DNA from: an uncultured Bacilli bacterium
Lineage (GTDB): Bacteria; Bacillota_I; Bacilli_A; RF39; UBA660
Length of the DNA stretch: 32,936 nt
Reading direction: 5' to 3'
Assembly: GCA_947623925.1 (NCBI GenBank)
Contig: CANQID010000012.1
Span: forward strand, 1-32,936
Shown: piece after piece, positions 13,223 to 22,026 of the stretch
How positions within the stretch are numbered: the stretch's first letter is position 1
Layout of the letters: every line of letters starts with the position of its first letter
Translations under genes and position numbers: made by a program
The notes under the pieces: generated by a model
The model's database searches: none
The model's input: the letters and a program-made list of their open reading frames with translations, nothing else
Told to the model about the DNA's origin: nothing

Positions 13223-15532
13223 CTATGATACAACTAATTTTTTAATAGTTTTTATATTAACATTTTTCTTTTCATCAATTATAGAATTAATTATAATATT
13301 TTCTAAATTATCCTTTATTATTTTATCTATTTTCCTTGCTCCAAATTCATTATAATTGCATTCTTCTAATACTTCATTTACAACATTTTTATTTATACTT
13401 ATTTTTATTTTATCTTTATATTTATTTTTAATATCATTTATTTTTTTATTAATTAAATAAATTATATTATCTTTAGTTAAACTATTAAAAACGACAATAT
13501 TATCAATTCTATTTATAAAAGGAACACTAAAATTTTCTTTTAATTTTGTAATTATTTTATCTTTATTATTATTTGTAAAACCTACATTTATATCATGAAA
13601 ACCAATATTAGAAGTCATTACTATTGTAACACAATCAAACCTAACAATATTTCCAGCTGAATCTTTTATTTTACCTTCATCTAATATTTGAAATAATAAA
13701 TTAATTATGTTAGGATGTGCTTTTTCTATTTCATCTAATATTAAAACAGAATATGGTTTTCTTCTTACCTCATCTAGTATATTATTAGTATCCATATACC
13801 CTATATAACCCGGAGGTGCCCCTAAAAACTTACTTACAGTATGTGATTCACTAAATTCACTCATATCTAATTTAATAACATTTTCACCAACTAAACTTTT
13901 TGAAAATAATTTAGATAAATATGTCTTACCTACTCCACTTGGCCCTGTAAACATTATAGAATAACATTTACCTTCATCTTTAAATCCTAATTTTATTTTT
14001 TTAATTATATTTATAACTTCATTTACAGCATCATTTTGCCCAACTACTTTATTACTTATATCTTTATTTATTTTTTCAATAAATTTCTTATTTTCACTCA
14101 ATAATTCATATATAGGTATACCTGTTTTAGAATTTATTACTAAAGCAACATCTTCTTTTTTTACTTCTCTTATATCATTTTCATAAAAACTTAATTCTAA
14201 ATTATTTATTTTATGCATTAAATCGTTTTCTTTTGATTTATATTTAGAAGCTTTTTCAAAATCATTAGATAAAATTGCATTATTTTTTTCTTTTAATATG
14301 TTTTTTAATTCTTTATTTAATTCATTATATTTTTTCATTTTTGAAGTTTCTTTTAAACTAGTTTTACTACAAACTTCATCTAAAACATCTATACTTTTAT
14401 CTGGTTCATTTCTATCATAAATATATTTTTTAGTTAAATCTATTATTAAATCTATTATTTCTTCACTTATTTTAACATAATGAAATTTCTCATAAATACT
14501 TTTTAATTTCATAAGTATTTCTTTTACTGTTTCATTATTTGGTGTATCTACAATTACTGTTTGAAATCTTCTATCTAATGCTTTTTCTGGTTCTATATAT
14601 TTTTTATATTCTTCTATAGTAGTTGCACCTATACATTTTATTTTATTACGTGCTAAAGCTGGTTTAAATATATTTGATGCATCTATTGCGCCTTCAGCTC
14701 CACCTGCTCCTACTAATGTATGTATTTCATCTATAAAAAGTATTATGTCATCATTATCTTCTATTTCTTTTAATATTTTCCTTACTCTTTCTTCAAACTC
14801 ACCTCTATATTTTGTACCTGCAACAGCAGATGCCATATCTAAACTTATAATTCTTTTATTTTTGAGTGTTCTTGGAACATCACCTATACTTATCAATCTA
14901 CTAAGTTCTTCTATTATTGCAGTTTTACCTACTCCTGCTTTTCCTATTAATAATGGATTATTTTTAGTTCTTCTACATAATATTTCTAATATTCTTTTTA
15001 TTTCTTTATCTCTTCCTATTACAGGATCTATTTCATTATTTAGTGCTTTTTTATTTAAATCTACTCCTAATTCTTCTATTAATAATTTTTTGTTTTTTTT
15101 CTTTTTGTTTATTAATTTATAAGAGAAAGTGTTATACAAATCATCTAAATCAATATTCATTCCAAGCATAATTCTTATAGCAATGCCTTCTCCTTCTTCT
15201 AGTAAACTTGAAAATAAATGTTCAACTGTTACTTCCCCATTATTATTTTCTTTACTATCTAATATAGCATTTTCAATTATTCTTTTTAATAATGGTGTAT
15301 ATAAAAACCAATTATTTTCTTCTTTACCTATTCCAATTATATCGATTATTTCATTTTTAAATGTTTCATAAGTCAAATTATATTCTTGTAGTTTATTTGA
15401 AATAGTTTTACTATTTTTAAGTATTGAAAGAAAAAGGTGTTCACTTCCTACATATGGATGTTTTAATTCATACATTTCTTTCTTTGCATCTTTTATAACT
15501 TTTCTAGATTCTTCATTAAAATTTCCAAACAT
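13223..15532 (-). CDS. clpC: ATP-dependent unfoldase ClpC
   Basis: Hsp100 unfoldase that feeds substrates to ClpP. The 769-residue protein has a Clp N-domain (about 1-140; YVGSEHLFLSIL, VTVEHLFSSLLEEG), AAA-1 with Walker A GKAGVGKT at 197-204 and Walker B ILFIDEIHTLVGAG, a UVR-type middle segment (NDFEKASKYKSKENDLMHKI), AAA-2 with Walker A GPSGVGKT and the pore/arm block APPGYIGY, and a VGF tripeptide in the ClpP-docking loop region (NVGFTNNN). The UVR-type middle identifies ClpC rather than ClpB. It is shorter than the usual 810 or so residues. No ctsR or mcsAB neighbours precede it; the cse60-like gene lies upstream instead. No terminator separates it from the antisense RNA promoter downstream. 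Confidence 0.94.
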   Translation of the reverse strand: MFGNFNEESRKVIKDAKKEMYELKHPYVGSEHLFLSILKNSKTISNKLQEYNLTYETFKNEIIDIIGIGKEENNWFLYTPLLKRIIENAILDSKENNNGEVTVEHLFSSLLEEGEGIAIRIMLGMNIDLDDLYNTFSYKLINKKKKNKKLLIEELGVDLNKKALNNEIDPVIGRDKEIKRILEILCRRTKNNPLLIGKAGVGKTAIIEELSRLISIGDVPRTLKNKRIISLDMASAVAGTKYRGEFEERVRKILKEIEDNDDIILFIDEIHTLVGAGGAEGAIDASNIFKPALARNKIKCIGATTIEEYKKYIEPEKALDRRFQTVIVDTPNNETVKEILMKLKSIYEKFHYVKISEEIIDLIIDLTKKYIYDRNEPDKSIDVLDEVCSKTSLKETSKMKKYNELNKELKNILKEKNNAILSNDFEKASKYKSKENDLMHKINNLELSFYENDIREVKKEDVALVINSKTGIPIYELLSENKKFIEKINKDISNKVVGQNDAVNEVINIIKKIKLGFKDEGKCYSIMFTGPSGVGKTYLSKLFSKSLVGENVIKLDMSEFSESHTVSKFLGAPPGYIGYMDTNNILDEVRRKPYSVLILDEIEKAHPNIINLLFQILDEGKIKDSAGNIVRFDCVTIVMTSNIGFHDINVGFTNNNKDKIITKLKENFSVPFINRIDNIVVFNSLTKDNIIYLINKKINDIKNKYKDKIKISINKNVVNEVLEECNYNEFGARKIDKIIKDNLENIIINSIIDEKKNVNIKTIKKLVVS

Positions 15533-15586
15533 TGTAATCTTCCTCTCTTATATATTCTATGTTTATAATGATATTAAATTTTATTT

Positions 15587-15760
15587 TTAATCAAAATATA
15601 TAATCATTGCAGAAAAACAAAATATTTGCTCTTCTGAAAATACGCTTACTGATACTTGGTATTTTATATCTATAACTTCTCCATCTAATGTTTTTAAAAA
15701 ATCATTTACAGATTTTTCTAAGTCTGATTCATGTCCTTCATCAAATATTTTTACTTTCAT
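15587..15760 (-). CDS. Cse60-like small sporulation-family protein
   Basis: The 57-residue protein MKVKIFDEGHESDLEKSVND ... EVIDIKYQVSV ... EEQIFCFSAMIIY closely matches the short Spore_Cse60 family (IFDEGHE block, VIDI(K)Y block and the strongly conserved QI(F/Y)CFSAMI end). Its molecular role is unknown; the Bacillus relative is expressed in the mother cell early in sporulation. ATG at 15760 with GGTGATTAT upstream is preferred over an upstream ATG that lacks a site. It lies just upstream of clpC on the same strand and could be cotranscribed with it. Confidence 0.8.
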   Translation of the reverse strand: MKVKIFDEGHESDLEKSVNDFLKTLDGEVIDIKYQVSVSVFSEEQIFCFSAMIIYFD

Positions 15761-15872
15761 ATAATCACCAAATACACTATACATTTTTATAAAAAAAAAT
15801 AATGTCAATTTATAACTACATTTTTAATTTTTTTAAATATTAATTAAAAATAGTTTAAATGACATATTTTTA

Positions 15873-16283
15873 TTAAATTAATTTGACTGTTTCCATATTA
15901 TTAATTTTAGAAGTCAATTTTTTATAAGTTATATCATAAGCATAACTTTGAGGAGCAACAAAATTATATAATTTTCTTAACTCAGTTAAGGAAATCGGAT
16001 TTTTAAGTATATAAACACTTTTAATTTCATAAGCATATTTTGACATTTTACCTTCATTAAATTCTTTATTACCGTATCCATTTTTTAAAATTTTATTTGG
16101 AAACTCTATTATTTCTCCAAGTTCAATTATATATTTTAGTTCACAAGTTGGTACTGTTTCATAAACATATAATACATCTATTTTTTGTCTAGGATAATAA
16201 TTTCTAAATTCATAGTTTTTTTCTCCACTCTCAATTTTTCTTAAATATTTTGGTTTTATACTTATAAATATACCTTTTTTCAT
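15873..16283 (-). CDS. ASCH-domain protein (PUA-like)
   Basis: The 136-residue protein begins ISIKPKYLRKIESGEKNYEF and continues YYPRQKIDVLYVYETVPTCE then LKYIIELGEIIEF. This is the ASCH pattern: KP..., GEK..EFR, then a YxT(V)P-type strand. ASCH domains are PUA-like beta barrels thought to bind RNA or modified nucleotides; some are nucleases or amidohydrolases. The segment APQSYAYD near the end is also typical. AAGGTGAATTT precedes the ATG. A TATAAT box lies in the upstream region. Its cellular role is unknown. Confidence 0.75.
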   Translation of the reverse strand: MKKGIFISIKPKYLRKIESGEKNYEFRNYYPRQKIDVLYVYETVPTCELKYIIELGEIIEFPNKILKNGYGNKEFNEGKMSKYAYEIKSVYILKNPISLTELRKLYNFVAPQSYAYDITYKKLTSKINNMETVKLI

Positions 16284-16325
16284 AAATTCACCTTCTTAAT
16301 AATTATAATATAATTTTATCAATAT

Positions 16326-16355
16326 GAACAAAAAAATCCTCAAAAAGAGGATTTT
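16326..16355 (-). terminator. Terminator after the 50-residue protein gene
   Basis: AAAATCCTC (16333-16341) pairs with GAGGATTTT (16347-16355) around a five-base loop; the minus strand continues with T-rich sequence. It starts two bases past the stop codon. Confidence 0.8.
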
Positions 16356-16357
16356 CA

Positions 16358-16510
16358 CTACATCATATCATCTAATTTGGTGTCTACCTTATTAGCCATC
16401 TTATTGAATTTTTTCTTTACTGCTTTCATCATTGGTTTACTATATTTTTGATAAGCAAGAGTAGCACCTACTCCAAGTCCAATAAGTGCCATATTTTTAC
16501 CTAATTTCAT
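16358..16510 (-). CDS. Small YtxH-like membrane protein, 50 residues
   Basis: The frame encodes MKLGKNMALIGLGVGATLAY, then a basic amphipathic stretch QKYSKPMMKAVKKKFNKMAN and KVDTKLDDMM. One glycine-rich membrane segment followed by a charged tail resembles short YtxH/DUF-type envelope proteins. AAGGTGAAAT lies just before the ATG and a terminator follows directly, so it is a convincing gene. It is separate from recD2, which ends 65 bases upstream. Function unknown. Confidence 0.7.
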   Translation of the reverse strand: MKLGKNMALIGLGVGATLAYQKYSKPMMKAVKKKFNKMANKVDTKLDDMM

Positions 16511-16575
16511 ATTTCACCTTCTTAGCTATAATGTAATTGTATGCAATAACATACACTAATAGTTTTTCGTAATTT

Positions 16576-18792
16576 TTAAAAATTATTCATAGAAATTAGT
16601 TTTTCTTTTAATGTGGTTTTTCTTTTATATTCATTATTGTTTTCTATGCTTTTAATAAATGCATCTGTTTCTCCCAAAATTATTAATTTTTTCTTTGCTC
16701 TAGTAACAGCAGTATAAATAAGTTTTCTATAAAGCATTCTTCCATATGAATTAACGATTGGTAAAATAACAAGTTCAAATTCACTTCCTTGTGATTTATG
16801 AATACTTATAACAAATCCATGTTTTATTTTATTAAAATCTTTTGGTAAATATTTAACTATATTTCCATCATAATCAACATAAATTTCGTCTTTTTTACTT
16901 TTACTAGTATTTGCATATATTATATATTTTATTATACCTAAATCACCATTAAAAACATTTTCTTCTGGCATATTTACAAGTTGTAAAACTTTATCATTTT
17001 CTCTAAAAATAGTATCTAAATATTTTATTTCTCTTTTTTCTGGGTCTTTTTTATTAAATACATCTTGTAATTCTTTATTTAAATTATCTATTCCATTAAC
17101 TGTTGCATACATTGGTGCCATTATTTGTACTCTTTTATAGTCAAATCCTTTGTCTACTATAATTTTTGATAAATCTATAATGTTATTTTTTAATGAATAA
17201 CTAGAACATTTTAAAAAAGTATAATCTTCTCTTATATTTAAAAAATCTTCACTTAAATTATTTTCATTTATTTCTTTAGCTAAAATAGGTATATATGAGT
17301 TTTCATTTTGTCTATACAATAGTTTAAGTTCAATTACATCAACAACTTCACTTTCTATTATATCTTTTAATACTTGTCCAGGTCCAACACTCGGTAATTG
17401 ATTAAAATCTCCTACTAAAATCACTTTTATATTATCAGTTAAACCTTTAAATAAACTATCAAGTAAATTAATATCAATCATACTTACCTCATCTATTATT
17501 ATTAATTTACTATTATCTTTATTGTATTCATCTATTTTAAATTTATTTAATTCTTTATTCCAACCTAAAAATCTATGTATTGTTGTAGCTGGTAAATTTG
17601 TAGATTCACTTAATCTTTTACTTGCTCTTCCGGTTGGTGCGAGCAAAGCTATTTCATTAATTAATTCATCTTCACTTAAATCATTTAATAATTTATATAA
17701 TTCTACTATTGTTTTTATAATTGTAGTTTTACCTGTTCCTGGTCCTCCTGTTATTACAAGTAAATTATTTTCTAATGATTTTTTTATTGCTTTTATTTGT
17801 GTTTCATCGTATTTTATTTCATTTATTTTTTCTAGTTCTTCAATATAATTATCTATATTTTTATAGTTTGTATTTGGAATATTTAAAAGAATTTTTATTT
17901 TTTTTGCTACTCTATCTTCTGCATCATAAATATCTTTTAAATAATATTTTTCATCTTCTATAAATATTTTTTCTTCATCTAACAACTCACTTAAATAAGT
18001 CATGAATTCTACATCTTCTAAACTTATTTTTAAATAATTAAGTACTATATTATATATTTCATTAAAAGTTAAATAGACATCACCATTTTTATATACAAGT
18101 GTTTTCATCATATATAATATACATGCTTTAATTCTGTTTTCATCCATTTCATCAAAGTTTAATTTTTTACTTATTTCATCTACTTTTATAAATGATATAT
18201 CATCAATATCATCTATTATTTTAAATATATTATGTTCTATTTGAATGATTGTATTACTTTTATAATAATTATAAATATTAAGTGAATCTTTCATATTGAA
18301 ACCTAACTCAGTTAAATATACTATTGTTTTATGGCTTTCTTCATATTTCACTAATGTATCATAAATTAAATCTATTTTTTTCTTTGATAATTTTGGTACT
18401 AAATAAAGGTTTGATTTTTCTTCTAATATTTTATCAAGCGCATTTTCTCCTAGTACTTCTACTATTTTAGTAGCCATCTTTTCTCCAACTCCATTAAATA
18501 AATCGCTACTTAAAAAAGCAATTACTCCATCTTTATCACTAGGTTTTACTCTTTCATATTCTGTTACTTTGAATTGTTTACCATATTTTGGATGTTCAAC
18601 AAGTTCACCATAAAAAAAATAAATATCATCTTCATTTAAATCAAAAAAGTTACCTGTAAAAGTAATTGATTTATTTACAAATTCTAAAAGTTCTTCACTA
18701 TTAGTTTCCTTTACTTTAAAAATACCTATTGTATAACCATTTTCACCACTAAATATTATCCTTTTATAGTTACCTTTTATATATGTATTCAT
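16576..18792 (-). CDS. recD2: SF1B DNA helicase RecD2
   Basis: Stand-alone 5'-3' DNA helicase (YrrC in Bacillus), linked to fork protection and repair without RecBC. The 738-residue protein has an N-terminal OB-like domain, a helix-hairpin-helix region (FNGVGEKMATKIVEVLG about 99-115), Walker A GGPGTGKT at 349-356, Walker B IIDEVSM (D434-E435), motif III GDFNQLPSVGPGQ, motif V VISIHKSQGSEF and motif VI YTAVTRAKK. All SF1B motifs are intact. TTTAGGTGGTATA supplies a ribosome binding site. An extended -10 promoter lies upstream and it appears monocistronic. Confidence 0.95.
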   Translation of the reverse strand: MNTYIKGNYKRIIFSGENGYTIGIFKVKETNSEELLEFVNKSITFTGNFFDLNEDDIYFFYGELVEHPKYGKQFKVTEYERVKPSDKDGVIAFLSSDLFNGVGEKMATKIVEVLGENALDKILEEKSNLYLVPKLSKKKIDLIYDTLVKYEESHKTIVYLTELGFNMKDSLNIYNYYKSNTIIQIEHNIFKIIDDIDDISFIKVDEISKKLNFDEMDENRIKACILYMMKTLVYKNGDVYLTFNEIYNIVLNYLKISLEDVEFMTYLSELLDEEKIFIEDEKYYLKDIYDAEDRVAKKIKILLNIPNTNYKNIDNYIEELEKINEIKYDETQIKAIKKSLENNLLVITGGPGTGKTTIIKTIVELYKLLNDLSEDELINEIALLAPTGRASKRLSESTNLPATTIHRFLGWNKELNKFKIDEYNKDNSKLIIIDEVSMIDINLLDSLFKGLTDNIKVILVGDFNQLPSVGPGQVLKDIIESEVVDVIELKLLYRQNENSYIPILAKEINENNLSEDFLNIREDYTFLKCSSYSLKNNIIDLSKIIVDKGFDYKRVQIMAPMYATVNGIDNLNKELQDVFNKKDPEKREIKYLDTIFRENDKVLQLVNMPEENVFNGDLGIIKYIIYANTSKSKKDEIYVDYDGNIVKYLPKDFNKIKHGFVISIHKSQGSEFELVILPIVNSYGRMLYRKLIYTAVTRAKKKLIILGETDAFIKSIENNNEYKRKTTLKEKLISMNNF

Positions 18793-18808
18793 TATACCAC
18801 CTAAATAA

Positions 18809-18817
18809 ATTATAGCA
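18809..18817 (-). promoter_or_regulatory. Extended -10 promoter of recD2
   Basis: Minus-strand TGCTATAAT is a TGnTATAAT extended -10 element, 17 bases before the recD2 start; the -35 region is poor, as expected for this promoter class. Confidence 0.5.
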
Positions 18818-18833
18818 CAAATTGTCTAATAAA

Positions 18834-18859
18834 GAAAAAAACTGATACTCAGTCTTTTT
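18834..18859 (-). terminator. Terminator embedding a stop codon
   Basis: ACTGA (18841-18845) pairs with TCAGT (18849-18853), extended by A/T pairs, followed on the minus strand by TTTTTTTC. The stop codon of the gene ending at 18849 lies in the stem. Confidence 0.75.
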
Positions 18860-19073
18860 TGTTTTTATCAATATAAAGTTTTAATGCAGTTTCATATTCA
18901 GATACATCTTTTAAACCTTTAACAATCTCATTACCATTTTCTTTAATACTTTTTCTTATACAAAAATCCTTATCATTATTAATATTTAATAAATATAAAT
19001 AATTATTATCTAAATATTTTATTTCATCAACAATTACATATTCTAATCCATTTTCTAAAACAATACTTTCCAT
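18849..19073 (-). CDS. Small protein of unknown function, 74 residues
   Basis: The protein starts MESIVLENGLEYVIVDEI, then KYLDNNYLYLLNINNDKDFC and IRKSIKENGNEIVKGLKDVS, ending in a short helix. The pattern of two or three beta strands and a terminal helix resembles small DUF1292-like proteins, but I cannot assign a family. AGAGGAAAAGAT precedes the chosen ATG; a GTG at 19088 overlapping the upstream stop codon is an alternative. It forms a two-gene unit with the 208-residue protein upstream. Confidence 0.65.
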   Translation of the reverse strand: MESIVLENGLEYVIVDEIKYLDNNYLYLLNINNDKDFCIRKSIKENGNEIVKGLKDVSEYETALKLYIDKNKKD

Positions 19074-19087
19074 ATCTTTTCCTCTCA

Positions 19088-19714
19088 CTAAAGTTTTGAC
19101 CTTTTTTCTGCATTCATTTCTCTAGCAGTATCTTCAAGTTGTTTTCCATATTCTTCATAAGCAGAATATAATACTTTACCTTCTTGATCTACAAATCCTA
19201 ATTTTTTTAAGTATTCTTCCATATTATCATATGTAACAACATCTTTATAGTTTTCTGATGAATTAACTACTTTTTCAACTACATCAAATACAATATCTAC
19301 ATATTTAGAACCACCATTTTCATAAGCGGAATATACAGTTGCGCCATAGTTCATCTCATCTTTTGCGTTTATTAAATTATTAGAATCAAACGCTAAAGAA
19401 TTAATTTGTGTTCTACTTAATGTATTATAATCTGACTCTAAAATTGCCTCTGCTTGTTTAAGTGGAGATTGTGCCTGAGCAATTGATTGTGGAACTGCAA
19501 GTGACGCAACAATAACTAATCCGGCAGTCAAACCACCTATAATATACTTAACTTTTTCTGGAATAATACTTCTTTTTACAAATATGTTTTTTTCTTCTCC
19601 AACACTATTTTCAATAGAATTTTTAGCAATTACCCTTTGCTCCTCTTTACTCATTTTTCCATTCTCGACATTTCTTGAATTTAAAACTTCTCTTACATCA
19701 TCATAATTACTCAT
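19088..19714 (-). CDS. Single-span membrane protein of unknown function
   Basis: I do not recognise a family. The 208-residue protein has a charged cytoplasmic head (MSNYDDVREVLNSRN ... KEEQRVIAKNSIEN), one membrane helix at about residues 55-75 (IIGGLTAGLVIVASLAVPQ) and an Ala/Glu/Tyr-rich exterior domain, probably helical (SPLKQAEAILESDYNTLS ... LGFVDQEGKVLYSAYEEYG). GAGGTGTTGAT precedes the ATG, and a near-consensus promoter lies upstream. It is followed directly by the 74-residue gene. Confidence 0.65.
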   Translation of the reverse strand: MSNYDDVREVLNSRNVENGKMSKEEQRVIAKNSIENSVGEEKNIFVKRSIIPEKVKYIIGGLTAGLVIVASLAVPQSIAQAQSPLKQAEAILESDYNTLSRTQINSLAFDSNNLINAKDEMNYGATVYSAYENGGSKYVDIVFDVVEKVVNSSENYKDVVTYDNMEEYLKKLGFVDQEGKVLYSAYEEYGKQLEDTAREMNAEKRSKL

Positions 19715-19734
19715 ATCAACACCTCACTATAATA

Positions 19735-19763
19735 ATTTTATCATTTATACTAATAACTGTCAA
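19735..19763 (-). promoter_or_regulatory. Promoter of the two-gene unit 19088-19714 / 18849-19073
   Basis: TTGACA (19758-19763), 17-base spacer and TAAAAT (19735-19740) on the minus strand. Confidence 0.85.
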
Positions 19764-19783
19764 ATAAAAGCCCTTTATTTACC

Positions 19784-21082
19784 TTATATTTTACACTTAT
19801 CTACAATTTTAGATAAAGCATATGGATATTCTATACTATCAATTAATACATTTATTTCATCTTTTACAAATTCATTCTCACCTTTTGCTTTAATAAGTAA
19901 ATAATTGCCTGTATGTCCTATTAAATATCCATCTTTATATACTTCTGGAATAAAAGTCATATATTTTCCAATAAATTTACTCATATAATTTTTTTCTAAA
20001 TAAATAGAAAGTTGAAGTAATTCAGAAACACGTTTCTTTTTTATTTCATCACTTATTTGATTATCCATTTGCGCTGCTACTGTACCAGTTCTTTTTGAAT
20101 AAGGAAAAACATGTATTTTTGAAAATTCTATTTTTTTTATTGTATCTATAGTATCATTAAAATCTTGTTCTGTTTCATTAGGAAAACCCACAATAACATC
20201 TGTAGTTATTGAAATATTAGGTCTTATTTTTCTTATTTTTTCAACTTTATTTATAAAATAAGATACATCATATTTTCTATTCATAAGTTTTAAAATTTTA
20301 TTACTTCCAGATTGCAAAGGAATATGCATATGATCTACTAAAATATCATTATTTTCAAGTACATTTAATACTCTATCATTAAGTTCAGTAATTTCAATAG
20401 AAGAAATTCTAATTCTTGATAAACCTTCTATCTTAACAATATCATTAAGTAAATCTGCAAAGTCGTAATTATCAAACTCACTTCCATAATTTCCTGTATG
20501 AATACCTGTTAATACTATTTCTTTATGTCCACTAGAAACCAAAGAATTTATTTCATCTATAACATCTTTTCTGTTTTTGCTTCTAACATTCCCTCTAGTA
20601 TATGGAATTATACAATATGAGCAAAAATTATTACATCCATCTTGGATTTTAATGAAAGCACGTGTTTTATCAAAGTTATTAAGTTTCATTGTTTCAAATT
20701 TTGTATTACTTATATTATAAACATCTATAATTTTTTTATTTTCTCTAATATAATCATCAATATATTTACTTACATTAGATTTATTTTTATTTCCAATAAT
20801 TATATTTACTCCATCTATATCAACACTTTTAGTATTTGTTTGCGCTAAACAACCACAAACTACTATAATTGCATCTTTATTTTTTTTAATTGATTGCCTT
20901 ATAGCTTTAAGTGATTTATTATCTGCAGTATTTGTAACTGAACAAGTATTAATTATGTATATATCAGCAATTTCAGTTGGATCTTTAACTTCAACATACC
21001 CTGACTTTATTAAATTTTCTGACATTATACTGCTTTCATAACTATTCACTTTGCATCCTAAAGTATATATATAAAATTTCAT
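19784..21082 (-). CDS. mtaB: tRNA t6A37 methylthiotransferase MtaB
   Basis: Radical SAM enzyme that adds a methylthio group to t6A at position 37 of ANN-decoding tRNAs. Three cluster-binding cysteines of the N-terminal MTTase domain are visible (C10 in LGCKVNSYES, C48 in NTCSVT, C79 in CGCLAQ). The radical SAM motif CNNFCSYC is at C151, C155, C158, and a C-terminal TRAM-like region follows (FIPEVYKDGYLIGHTGNYLL). TLGCKVN and SVTNTAD favour MtaB over MiaB. The ATG at 21082 has GGGGG seven bases upstream; a longer start ten bases into that site is less likely. It is the last gene of the long operon starting at 26042. Confidence 0.93.
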   Translation of the reverse strand: MKFYIYTLGCKVNSYESSIMSENLIKSGYVEVKDPTEIADIYIINTCSVTNTADNKSLKAIRQSIKKNKDAIIVVCGCLAQTNTKSVDIDGVNIIIGNKNKSNVSKYIDDYIRENKKIIDVYNISNTKFETMKLNNFDKTRAFIKIQDGCNNFCSYCIIPYTRGNVRSKNRKDVIDEINSLVSSGHKEIVLTGIHTGNYGSEFDNYDFADLLNDIVKIEGLSRIRISSIEITELNDRVLNVLENNDILVDHMHIPLQSGSNKILKLMNRKYDVSYFINKVEKIRKIRPNISITTDVIVGFPNETEQDFNDTIDTIKKIEFSKIHVFPYSKRTGTVAAQMDNQISDEIKKKRVSELLQLSIYLEKNYMSKFIGKYMTFIPEVYKDGYLIGHTGNYLLIKAKGENEFVKDEINVLIDSIEYPYALSKIVDKCKI

Positions 21083-21106
21083 TTGAAATCCCCCTTTCAA
21101 AAAAAG

Positions 21107-22021
21107 CTATAGATTTTCTCTAAAAGCTTTTAACAATTTTAAAAATTCATCATCAGTTAAATCTGAAATTGATTTTTCTTTATTTTTAGATTCACTTGGT
21201 ATTTTTGGATAATCAAGTTTAGTTTCCATTATACCATAAATTGGAGATATGAATTCACTCATTTTAAATTTTTTCTTTTCTTTTGGAAGTTCAATTTGAA
21301 TATTTTCATTTTTACTATTTTCATTAATGTTACTTTTAAAATCATCAACTTTATTAGAGTAATTAAATTCTTGTTTTTCTGTATCGTCAAGTTCATCTAT
21401 TGTTATAATAGATAAATCTTTTGATGTATTAAATTCATTAATACTATATGAATTATTTGAAGATGAACTCATATTATCAACAAACTCATTTAAATTAAAA
21501 TTAGATCCAGTTGATTTATCAGTAACAGCTTTACCATTTGCTTTTAATAATTCTTGATAACTTATAATTGCGTTTTCTTCTTGTTCTTGTTCAAATTCAA
21601 GTATTTGTGCTTCATCTTTTTTAGTTAAATCCTGTTGCATTTTATTTAATATACTTTGCATAGAATTTTTTTCTTTTGATTCTACTTGATTTGATTTTAT
21701 ATCACTATTTATTTCAATATGTATAGGTTGTCCCTTTATAAATGTATTTTCAGTTTCAAAATTTTCAACAACAGGAGCCTCTACATTTTCATTTTGTTTT
21801 GCTTTTTCTTCTAGTTTATTTATTTCTTCTTCAAGCGTTGTAACGGAAGGTTCCTCATAATGATCATTTAATATTATTTCACTTGTATCTTTTAGTTTTT
21901 TTCTTTCTAACATTTTTTTAACTTTATTTACAATCAAAAATACAGTTAGAAAAACTAAAATACATATAAAAGCAAAAATTCCATAAAACAAAATTGGATT
22001 TGCTAATAACTTATCTAACAT
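21107..22021 (-). CDS. Single-span membrane protein with long disordered cytoplasmic tail
   Basis: The 304-residue protein has an N-terminal membrane helix (residues about 8-33; NPILFYGIFAFICILVFLTV) and then a long Glu/Asn/Ser/Lys-rich, probably disordered tail. A coiled-coil-like stretch (LEEEINKLEEKAKQ) lies early. Near the C-terminus is a compact block, KKFKMSEFISPIYGIMETK, and the tail ends in a short helix (LTDDEFLKLLKAFREN). Such a short hydrophobic block in a disordered tail is typical of docking motifs for division or envelope scaffolds. I do not recognise the family. The ATG at 22021 is preferred (GGAG eight bases upstream); GTG 22030 and ATG 22027 are alternatives overlapping the rsmE stop. 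Confidence 0.7.
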   Translation of the reverse strand: MLDKLLANPILFYGIFAFICILVFLTVFLIVNKVKKMLERKKLKDTSEIILNDHYEEPSVTTLEEEINKLEEKAKQNENVEAPVVENFETENTFIKGQPIHIEINSDIKSNQVESKEKNSMQSILNKMQQDLTKKDEAQILEFEQEQEENAIISYQELLKANGKAVTDKSTGSNFNLNEFVDNMSSSSNNSYSINEFNTSKDLSIITIDELDDTEKQEFNYSNKVDDFKSNINENSKNENIQIELPKEKKKFKMSEFISPIYGIMETKLDYPKIPSESKNKEKSISDLTDDEFLKLLKAFRENL

Positions 22022-22026
22022 ATACA

